Origin: Hofstenia miamia
Lineage: Eukaryota; Xenacoelomorpha; Acoela
Length of the DNA: 64,000 nt
Assembly (NCBI GenBank): GCA_004352715.1
Contig: SCFE01000104.1
Coordinates: 87,351 to 151,350 of the forward strand
Direction: 5' to 3'
Shown here one piece after another: positions 40,701 through 52,902 of this stretch. Every line of letters begins with the position of its first letter. Positions within the stretch are counted from its first letter, which is position 1. Made by a program: the position numbers and the translations under genes. The notes below the pieces were generated by a model that had not been told where the DNA came from, searched no databases, and was given only the letters and a program-made list of their open reading frames with translations.

Positions 40701-43700
40701 TGATATTTCAAGTGTACGGACAACGAGGCCAAAATGCGCGCAGCATACGACGAATTGCATCAGATGCTGGGCTTCAATTTTCAGTGGCAGATCGCGTTAT
40801 GCATAGCACTCTATCAACATGCGTCCTTGAGGTTTTCGAGAAAAACCTGATATAGAAATTCGAGAAGTTGTTCTTAAATTCACTACAATTGAGGTGTTTC
40901 ACAACTGCAGATCCATCAAACGCGTTTATGGCGTTACTTTTGCCATCAATTCTCCAGTTTTCTCAAGAACTACAATTTCTATCAACAGATACGGAGGTTA
41001 TTTGAAATTTGCTTCCAAACATTGTACTTATTGAAATCGCTGACGCCTTCGAGAACTGAAAATCCTTTTTTGAAAGACTAGAAGTCCCCGGGCCAAGAAT
41101 GCATCTCTCGTACCTTTCCTACCTGGCCTTGGATGTGAAGCTATTCAAGAAGCAATCTGGCATAGGCTCAACTTCCTCAGTCTCCACTCAAACTGCAGGT
41201 CACATTCGCGCGGTAATATTTGAGAAACTCTGGCCATATGCTGGTCGTTCATTGGCTAAAATGGGTGCGTTATACACAGGTGTCCATGTTCCAAAGAAAA
41301 TTAATGAGGTAATGTCGTCCGGGTTGGGAGCGGCATTTCGAACGTCATGGGAGTGCGATTTGGGTAACTATTTGTTGAACCTCCTTGGAGAAGTGGAGAT
41401 CTTGAAGTCTGATACCGTTCTAGGAGTCAGATCAGCAGACTGTGCATTGTGCAAGTCCCTCAAACGATCTATTTGGTTCCATCTTTCACGATGCTTCGAT
41501 TCCTGAGCAACCTATAACAGCATCCATGCTACACACCGCTCTGATGGCAGAGATTGGCGCATTCGTATCAACAGACGCCCAAATTCCGACCCACTCAGCT
41601 CCCGGAAAATTTCGGATCACTCACTGTTGAGTTGCGCGTGTGTGATTGTCCTGTCAATGTCAGCATCATCAGCTGCAATAGAGAGACTATTTTTGCGAGG
41701 TGGAGATTATTCTCACAAAACTGCGCCGCAATCTGAAACCTGAGAAACTTGTTGGACTGATTTTTATAAAATACGCGTTGCGTTATTTTAAACTTTTCAA
41801 AAAACTCGGTTCATATGAGATTCAGACATATATGAAGATGTTTATTCCTTTGATAGTGACTCTGATTGATTTAGATAAATTGTTTATTTTGTTTCAATTG
41901 AATATTTATCATTTATTTTTAACATTCTAACGTGCATGTATTGTCTATAATGGTCAGAAAATACATATATAAATTTATACAATATGCGTTTATGATTCTA
42001 AATCGTAATCTCTTCAAATTAGCATGCATGTATGGGCTTTGTTATTATCAAACGGGCTCTTTAAATTTGGAAACGGGTTTAGTGACGGACTGTGCCTTTT
42101 CAATATGGGTTCCGTAGGTTTTCTACGGGTTTCCCCACGGTATTTCTTGTGGGCATGAGATGGGTATAAGTTTTAGAATTAATACCCACAACGACACTGG
42201 TTATCTGAGTAGAACCTGGGTGAAAATTTATCGTCAAAGTCGAATTGTGTAGGAAAAATTGATAGTGTAAAGAAAATTTTGAAGACATTTGCTGATATGT
42301 GGGATACGAAAAACACCCCCAAATTGTGTTCGCATAGTAAAAAGTGGGTTCTAAATGTTAACTGGCCACACATCACTAAATACGCGATATTTATTTGAAT
42401 TAGATAATTTCAATAAGATTTAAATAAGATTAATTAATAGCACTAAATTATGATATCGTCATCTTTTGTATTTAAGATGGATAATTATATATTTAGTCCA
42501 TAAGAATTACTGTTTGCTTGCATTCTGAACTAGGCATAATTTTGTTTTAACTTTATTAAAGCCGCAGTTTAGAAATTTCGGCAACACATTTTTCAGTAAA
42601 GTTATACCTTTTCACTTTTAGGCTACAATATTAATCTAAAAGCAAACCTGTAGAAACCAGCAAAGCCTTTTCCATTTCACTTACTTAGGATGCAGAATTC
42701 TGCAAAATAAATTTCGAGATCTTTTGTAAACACACACACATATTTCTAATTTTATATTTATAAGTATGACTACCTAACATTAATGTTTTATTATTTCTTC
42801 TACAAATAGTTTTCCTAGGATATTTACTGCACCGTAGTTGCAGTAATTCTTCATTATCTCTAACTTGCCGTATTCGCATGGCTGATGTGCGAAGGTATTT
42901 TTGTTTCGGTAATGTTAAAGTCAATCGCCAGAGAATCTCCAATCTCTAAGAAGCAATACTTTATCATTGGTTGGGGTAAGAAACTTATTCTTGGGCAATT
43001 TAATTACTATGTAGTTTAGTAATTTTAAATTTAGTTCAATTTTACAGTGTAAATTCTTTCAAGACGTCAAAATTTTTTATTCGCTTTAAACATTGAAAAA
43101 TTGAATTTAAAAATCATTATTTCTACAAACAATGATTCATCGAAGGGGCTCACGTAGGAAAGAATTTAGGGCTCTTTCTTCTTTTCAAGGAAATTCCTGT
43201 CATCATTCAGAAGTATGATAAGTTTTATTAGAGACAGTTCTATGTCTTCACTTGAAGGTCGATCCTTTTGTAAGAGTCGCTCTCCCGCAATTGAAGCAGC
43301 CTTGTATTTCTATTGCTCTTAATTGAAATTGACCTTATTTTTTGATTGCATTCAAAAAATTAACTTAGTTATGGATTTTTACCAAAAATTGACTGACTGT
43401 ACCCAAAAATTGACCAAATAGGCCATATTGACTTTATTGACTTTATAATCGCCCTACTCATAATTTGAAAAGTTTATTTCCCAGAATGCTAGCATTACTT
43501 TGTTCTGGTTGTTTATTGCATAGTTGTAATCGTGTTGAGATTTTCAAGCCTCGCCCGAAAACTAAAAACTTTAACCGAAGCGAACCCAATTTGTTTACAT
43601 GAATGTGACCCGGAAGTCTTAATGAAAAAACTAATCACCCGGATCTCCCTCAAATCACTAACTTGGCGTAATTTTTAGAACTCTGGCTCATGTAACATGC

Positions 43701-46700
43701 TATCTTGCGTATAATGCGACACATCAATTTTAATCAATAGAAATTATCTATTTATCTAGTATTTCTTTTATCAAGCAAGTTCCATTTTATGTGTATGTCA
43801 AGCTTTCCTAGGTTCAATTTCCGCCCTTCCAAAAATCACGGCAATGTTACAATCTAATTACTATCATTCCTAGTATACAGTGCTGTCTTTGTGTAGAGCT
43901 TTAAACCCATTGAACTAGGTAGTGTGCGGGTAGCATAATTTACAACAGCTACCCACGCGCGGTTGATTTTACCTTAAACGTTCCCGCCCGTAGCCGTAAT
44001 ATTAATAATTATACCCGTAACCGTGATATATGTACACATATTAGCCAATAAATGTCAAAGCTACAGAATGTATTGTTTTCAATTAAATTTAAACTGCCTA
44101 TCGACCATTTTAAAGAACAAACCGTTTTTACACATTTACAAAGAGTTTTCTCCAACCTTTTAGCAAATTTGAAAATCTAATGCATGGAAAGTTCTATTGG
44201 GGAAATTGCTTTAATGTAATAATAAAACTTTCTATTAGAACGTATTGCTGTGGCTGAAGTTGATGAAAAGAATATAATTTTTTTTTGAAAATTTCGAATT
44301 TTTGAAAAATATTTTAATTCTCTCCATACTTAATGTTCAAATATTTATAAAGTTTTAAGCCCATGGAAGCAACAAAGAATTGTAACTGCTACTTGATATG
44401 TGCAAAGACCCCTGCGACATCTCCGCCTCGATGGATTTAAAGCAAAAAAAGGAGATTCATCTCTTCTATTACGTGATGGTTTCAGATGGAGCAATAAGCG
44501 TTTAAACATTTTTATATGCTCATGAAAAATTTTCAAAATCCCCGTGCATTTCAAGTTTAAACACTAAAAAAAATGAAAAAATGGATGATGTATTCCTGAA
44601 AAATGTATAATATTAAAATAATTCTAATGTAAGTTTTCATTAATTGCCAAGAGCAGTGGTGTCCATATTTATAATCTGTTTAACAGATCTGTTTGCAGAT
44701 TGAAAAAAAACTATATAACTATTTTAAAATCTATTAACAGAACTGTTTTATTATTGCCAATTTTGTTAACTCGTGAAGTGGTACGAACTTTCCGCTATTT
44801 CACTTTCAAATCCCGAATTTATTCAAAAGTATATCATATTTTTCACAAAAACCATCTCAGTTACAACGCTATTCATACGAGAGTTTTTGCATTATAAAGT
44901 ACAATATTTGCTTTTTTCGGTTATTCAAAGCTACTTTGTATAAAAATCTTTTAAACTGATCGTTTACATAAATATGTTATACTTAAATTTCTGTTAAATT
45001 TAATAATGTGGCAACACTGACCAAAAGTTCAGTAACATAAGGTAACACACACGCGCACTTCCTAGTATTTGTGTTTCTTTCAATACTGGCTGTTCGTTCA
45101 GACTTATTTTGATTAGCTAGAATGCAATTGTATGCACTTGCAGTCATCGACAAGATTGGGAAACTTTTCGAATTACCATGTACATGTAGTTGTACAAGTA
45201 ACCACAATAATTAATTACTTAACAGCAAGAGAGGTCTGCTAAAACAACTCAAACGACCAGCATTAAGTACGATAAATGAAAAATTTTCCTGCTCTATTTA
45301 ATCTGCATTTCGATATATTATTTAATTCAGTGTTTATTACTTATATACAGCAATATTCTTTACCTGTACCCCAATAATTGTGCTTTCAGTTTACTTGTGG
45401 GTAAACATGGGTACCCGGGGGAAACCCGTAACGTACATTGAACAGGTATACAGACAAGTGTGCATAAACTCCACACAAACACCCAAGTGTGTAGCAAAAT
45501 TTTTTAAAAGTTGATTTAGTTTAATATTTGAAATGTTGAAAAATGCAAAAATTCGTAAATTTATGTGTCGTGTATGAAGCGACCACTGTAATTTGCTTCA
45601 AAAAAGGTTTTCAAATGTTGCAAGCACATTTTTTAATTTTATCTGAACAGATTTTGCTCTGAAAGGAAAATAATGATTAAATCCATAACCAAATACAAAG
45701 CAAACAATACTTCTTCTAACAAACCCTGGATATCTGACACTTGCAAAGCATTGATTCGCGAAAAGAACAAAGCACATAAGTATTTTATAAATTGTCGAAT
45801 GTACAAGAACTTTGCTGCCCATAAAAAGGCTAGAAATGCCTCGAATATTGAATCTCGTAGGGCATTCAAAGAATTCATCGAAAATGAGTACTCGCGTCTT
45901 CCAATTGAAAAGTCAAAATGGAAGCTAATACAAGAAATCACAATTTTTATGCGATCTAAATAAATGTCAATTGATGTGATTAAAGATCAAAATGGAAATA
46001 ACCTTACCGACAATTTAGAAATATCTAATGAATTAAACAAGACTTTTGTCAACTTAGGAATTTACAACGGCCCCCTTATTAAATACAAGAACCTCTCACA
46101 CAAAATCTTTACACCTGAATTTTATTTCCGATTCTCAACTACCTATGACATTATTAAATCAATTCTTAAAGTTAAGACCAACAAATCAAGCGGTCCCTCA
46201 TGGGCTCTTAAAATGACTGCAGATATCATTGCAAGTCCTATAAATTTCATCGTTAATGAATCTATAAAATGGAATCACTTTCCATATTATTTAAAACTTG
46301 CTCACATTACTCCTACTTTTAAGAAAAATGATCCTTCAATTGCCACTAATTATCGTCCAATTTCAATTACTTCTTACATAATCAAATAATTGAACATTTT
46401 AATAAGTATAATTTATTATCAAACACCCAATTTGAATTATTTGAATTCCACAAAAAATTTTCAACAATTGATGCACTATTACATTCTACTGAACAATGGA
46501 GAGCATCATTCGATTCTAATAACTTTGTAGCTATAGCTTGTTTAGATCTCTCAAAAGCCTTTGATTCGATTAATCACAACATACTAATTGAACTTTAACT
46601 TTTCTGTGATAAGTATTAAGCTAACTACAAACAGTAGTGGCGCTAAGCTGTCTCCCTGGAATATACNCTATCTTACTTAGGATTTTCTTGTAATAGTAAG

Positions 46701-48321
46701 CAATTGATAACTAGTTACCTCAACCAAAGATTCCAGAGAATTGAATTAAACGATAGTTTTTCTGAATTGTTACCGGTATACAATGGGGTGTCTCAACGAA
46801 TGATTCTAGGTCCCCTTCTTTTTAGTATTTATGTAAAAGACATGCAGTCAATAACTAATTGCAATCTAAATCAATAATCCGATTACACCTGCATTTTCAG
46901 CGATAGTACATCAATGCGCCTAGTATTGGAATCAATAGAATTCAATTGCAACAAATTGTCAAAATATTTTCAATGCATAAGTTGATAATGAAGCTAAGAC
47001 AGAATTTTGTATTTTACAGCCCAATAAAAGTATACTACGATGTTTCCAAAGTAACTTTGAAAATAAATAATGTTAATTTACCTATTGTAAACACTCTCAA
47101 GTACTTAGGCGTAACCATTGATTCAAAGTTAAAGTTCAAAACTCACATTAATATAACAGTTGGAACATTTGCTATATGTATAAAAAGTATGACACTAGTA
47201 GCTAAGCAGTTACCACCTTGTGCGATTATTCAATTCTTCCATGCTTTTATCATGAGCCACCTTAATTAAGCAAACATTTTGTTTATTGACCTAAGTGATG
47301 GGCTTTATAGAAAACTTGACATTCAATTTTTATGGGCACTGAATAATTTATCCATAGCCTGTAAGATTTGTTACTTTTTGTAATGTATGTTGATTTGTAT
47401 ATACGTTTTTTTAAATTATTGACGCTATTCAGATAAATAGTCAGTTACTAAATTGTAAACATTTATCTGAATATAGAATCTCTTATCTCTTATCTTATTT
47501 TATATTATCTTAAGAGTATATATTGCATAACAATATAATCACTTTTATAATATAATTTTTTTATATTAAGGAGTGTACTTATTAGTTAAATTATTTTCAA
47601 TTATCACATTGTTAATAAAATTCTGTAATTTAGTGTATGAATTATTCTTTATAGCTTTTTATAAAAAATTAGTTTGAATTGATTGAAAATGTTTTTGTTG
47701 CAGAAAATGTCTGTTTTGAATTTAAAAATCAGGTTTTGTTAGGAAATCCAATATTTTTGAAGAAAAACATTTTAATGTTTTTAATAATTACAATCGTTCA
47801 ATAATTACAATCATACCTATATTATTTCGATAGCATGCATGTTGTACATGTACATATGTTATATTTATAAAGAAGTTATTCGCATTATTATTCATAATTT
47901 TATAGTATTACCATTGGCAGTCTTGGCATTTTCAATATCGATTGATAAATTCGAAAGCTATGGATTTGAAAACATCTGCTGGATAACTTCCCAAAAATAT
48001 CTCTTGCTGTCATTCATTGCTCCGGTCGCATTCGTAGTTCTCTTAAACGTTTTCATTTTTATATTCTTACTTTGTTTCATCTGGAGATCATTTGAAAACA
48101 CCAAGCAAAACACTTCTTCAAAAATCTGGTAATGAATTTATAATAATTACAATTGAGGTCAAGTTTTTTTAATATATGTCCATTTCATTGGTACTGATTA
48201 CCTGACTGACTTTTAACTTAAGTTAATGTCTAAAATTGCTATCAATAAAATCAAGACAAAATCATATTTACCTCATTCAAAAATCAAATGCTGCAAATTT
48301 GTATCAGTTTCTTAAAATTCG

Positions 48322-48355
<34 letters not shown>

Positions 48356-51300
48356 NNNNNNNNNNNNNNNNNNNNNNNNNNNNNNNNNNNNNNNNNNNNN
48401 NNNNNNNNNNNNNNNNNNNNNNNNNNNNNNNNNNNNNNNNNNNNNNNNNNNNNNNNNNNNNNNNNNNNNNNNNNNNNNNNNNNNNNNNNNNNNNNNNNNN
48501 NNNNNNNNNNNNNNNNNNNNNNNNNNNNNNNNNNNNNNNNNNNNNNNATATATATATATATATATATAAAGTGTCAATATAGCTTGTATATAAATAGTAA
48601 TATAACTAGATCAGTTGTAACTTCATTTCAAATTATAGGATTTATTTTTTTTTGCTGACCAGAATCGAATTTTTGCTTTAAGCAGACCTTTCGTCATAAA
48701 TTTCGATGATTCATAACTTTTCAATGCTGTATTTGATTAACACTAAATTTAGCATACTGATTAGGGCATCAACCCTTTGTTATGTTTTTAATATATACTC
48801 GTATATTTAATTGTATAAGCAGTGCATTCGCACTTATATTTTTCAAATTTTTGTGAATTATTAGGAGATGTGCCAGAAGCTGTATCATTCTTCAACCCAT
48901 ATTTGGATTTTCTTGGCTCATTGGACTTCTCTACTATATTACAGATTCGGACACTCTTCAACTGATTTTTATTTCAACAAGTAGCACTCAGGTTAGATAA
49001 ATTTTTTATTTAAAACAAAAATATTGTTGACTGCCAATTGCCTGAATTTCATACAGACTGCAAGAGTTTCACATTTTCCCCACCCAACCAAAATAAAAGT
49101 TCTTTTAATTTGAGGAAACCTCTGACTAAATAGTGTAGAATTCTCACAACAATTTATTTAATGGACTTAACTCTGACATTATTAATTGAAATGCTGATCA
49201 AATACGATCATAATAAATTTTATGCCACATAAATTTAGTCAATATTTTCAACACTACCTACATATTAGCCCTTCTTGAAAATACGACACAACCAAACCCA
49301 ACTATGCTTCAACCCAACCCGCTTGCAGTGCTGATTACAAATTAATAATGCATTTCTGTTTGACTGCTTTTCTCAGACCAATTAAAGTAAAACGAATTAT
49401 GCTTGCACATCAAGTACATTTTAACAGAATCCTTGAAGAAAAGCCTAAATGCAGTTGATAGAAAAGTATTGCATTATATCATCTTCTGAAGCTGATGTGA
49501 TAGAGCTAAACGTTTCATAGATATATTGGATGTTCTTAATTTATAGTCAGACAAATGCATTTCCCACTATTATATTAATATGGAATACAGATCAGATAAA
49601 ATTATTAAATTTATGCACCTTTAAGTTTAGTGTCTACTAAATAGGACTTCAAAGAGAGACCTGCAAAACAATAAAATTTATTGATTTTATTAACTTTCTA
49701 GTTTGTTGCACTTATACAATATTAACTAATGACTACCATGTGAAAAAGAAATATGTGCTATTCCATCCCATTCCATCTCATCATAGAACGCATTTTTCTT
49801 TCGCTGACATGGTGTGATTTATCAGACGGTAAGGCTGTTAGTCCTGCCTTCATCATAGTGAAAAGATACTTTTCAATGAAGTCGCTTTACAAAATTTGCA
49901 AATATTAAAATCATTTGACTGTCCGTATTTATGCATAGTAGAAGAATATTACTCGTCGATGAAATTATTGGAATCTTATGTCATTATTGCGTTTGACATA
50001 AATTTTCCTAAACTATAGCTTTTCTTAAATATTAACATCAAATAGTTTCGGTTATATATTTACTAGATGGTAAATTAAAAATTTAATTTTCTTTTAACCC
50101 CTTGAAATGAACTATAGCAAAGAAGCAGTGAATCTACAAGTGAAATATTTATTTTGATTTCTAAATTTTCTTAACAATGCATTAAATGAAAATTCAGGTT
50201 TCAGACTTTTTAGAGCCGATTTTTGAAATCAAATTATAACAAGGTGCAAACCGTTTCAGTTTTTAATTCTCAGTAGTACATTCATATTTTGTAATTTATT
50301 TCATTTTTTAACCCTTGTGTACATAGGCAAATTACTGCCATAATAGCATGGGGGGTCCCATAGACCCCAATTGGAAAAATTTATTTTTTTAAACATTTAT
50401 TGCAAACAATCGACACAAACTAATGCAGAATGAGGAGGCATATGTTTTTCGAGCAATAATGCCATGTTTCTTTTGTTTTGCGGTCCATTTGGCGGGGACA
50501 TATTTCGCATCTTCTCTTTTTCTGGTAGGGCCTTGTTGAAGATTCGCTTTTCTGTTGGCCAAGAAGCCAAAGTTCTCCAAGCTGTTTTCCATAGCATCTC
50601 GTTGCTCCAAATGCTCCCTCATTAGTTGGCGGGGTAATGTTTCTAAGAATTTTCGCATTTTGGCCAGACCTTTGTACGCATTTGGGAATCTTCTCTCGAA
50701 GACCGTGTGAGCGTTTAAGTGGCCAGGTTCAAAATATTGCAGAAATAGGCGAATGGCCACCTCTTTGTTTGTGTCTGGAATCTGTACATCTGCGTCTTCT
50801 GGTCAACCGCATCAACAGAGCCCTTCGTTTTGTTATAATCTAAGACTATTCGAGGCTTTGAAGATTCAGTTTCAATTTCCATTTCATTGTGCATTGTTGA
50901 TAGAAAAAGTACACTATTTTTCTTCGTGGCATCAATGATACAAGAGTAATGTTTCCATTAAAAGCAAATTTTGATGTTTGATATGATAAAACACGAGGCT
51001 TCTTCAGAGTTGGTGGGATCTCTCTTTTGTTTGGTCTTATGGTGCTAAGTATGGTGATATTCCATCCAAGCAAATCCTCAGCTAGTTGTTTAGATGTGAA
51101 ATAATTATCGTTTGTAAGGTTCACTCCAGAATTCTTGAGAGGTAACAGTAGCTCCTCCCACAATATGGCACTGCATTGTAAACATAATGCTTGGATGGTA
51201 CGTATTGTCGAAAACCACACCATCCACGGTAGGGGAGAAGCTGTTCGTCAATACAAACATTTGCGCCTGGATAAAAGTATTTTTTACAATTTGCAACAAA

Positions 51301-52862
51301 TTTTTTAAACATTTCTCTGAATGGAGCAAACTTGTCATAACTTGAATTGTCGTCACGCCTTGAAGCTGGATGATCGAAGCGCATGAATCTAGATATGTTC
51401 TCAAAACGGCAAATTCCGAAACCTGCTCGAAATTCATCCCTGCCAATTTTGAACAAATCCCGTATTGGCTGGTGTGCACCCTTCGATGTCCAAATCAGCA
51501 TGAGAGCACCCATAAATGCTTTCAATTCCGGCATTTGCAAAGCATCAAAAGTGTTTGGGATTCCCTTGCTCTGGTAGTGCCATATTGCATACTGGTTTGT
51601 ATACTGAATAATAGTTTGCAGAATATTGTCATCCATAAACAGTTCAAATTCTTCTTGCTCAGTTTCTATTCTCTTCGCACTGCCTACCAAGCCTTCTTGC
51701 TGTTGCAAATATTGAATGAACAAGTTTGGCTGCTGGAATTTGGAGGGATTGAAGTCCAAGTTGTTTTGCCAACCGATTCCCATTCGTCTGGATCGGAATT
51801 CAGTGATAGATCGTCATCTGACGATGATTTCGTACTGGAATCGTTACTCCTTGCCATTTCTTCTGTTGACTCTGATTCGTCAGCTTGAGTGCTTGAATAA
51901 GATACAATAAAGTTAGTCCGATGTACTTGCTCCATCACCAATGCTATTATCGTCACTGGATGATGTATCATGGGATGATGTACCTCCAACAGGTAGTTCG
52001 TTGTCAATCTGGCTCATCGTTGACGAATCTTGATTTTCAGTGTTGTTGCCATTATCGTCAGAAGTGTTTCGACTGTTTTTGTTGGCCTTGAGGACAACCG
52101 CTGGCCACCACCATCAATTTCCACTGTGATCGCTCCAGAACGCTTCAGCATCATCCCCAATTCCAAAAACCATGTTATTTTAAAATATTCTATAAGCATG
52201 AATCAGTAAAAATAACAAACACAAGTACTTGGCAATTAAATTCTGCTGATAAATGTTCTATTATACAAATATTCCTGCTACGAATTCGTGGGGTCTACCA
52301 GACCCCAGCTGTTGAGAGTAGTTTTGTTTGATTTGCTCGCTGATATCGTTGAAAAGTCAAAATTATTTGTTTTCATTGTAAACAAAAATGAATAATTGGA
52401 GATGCCAAAGAAATGAGAATTGAGGAATGTTTTGCAAAGTAGTTATGGCGGTTGAAATAGGCTGTAGGGTCCACTAGACCCCACCTATGTACACAAGGGT
52501 TAAAAGTAAAGAACTTCTTTCATATGTAACTTGTGAGCTGGTTTCTTTCTAAAATACCAAAGATAATGCATTAGTTGTTAACTTGAAATTGAATTTTAAC
52601 CTGATTAATGGATTCACTAAGTTTGCAATATTTGTCTCGATCACATTTTTGATTTTAGATATGCATTCACATACACTTCATAATGTAGCTTTTCATAAAT
52701 TTGTCTTCAAATGTAACTTTTATATTGTTTTTAGGGAATATTCCTCTTTGTATTCTACTGTTTGATGGATCCCAAGGTATAGAAATTAACTATTATACAG
52801 AATTGATATGAATGATGTTTTTAAAGTAGAGCACTGATATTAAATGTATTATAAATGAATTA

Positions 52863-52902
<40 letters not shown>

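Larger units (their letters stand above)
38821..47905 (+). other. 9.1-kb intron region where the TM3 exon should be
   Basis: No N gap, yet no block with the expected TM3 pattern (Cys, then a hydrophobic helix with a Trp near its end) between AG and GT was found. It holds an unidentified GC-richer block (about 40440-41760) and a non-LTR element (about 45640-47480). Confidence 0.6.
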
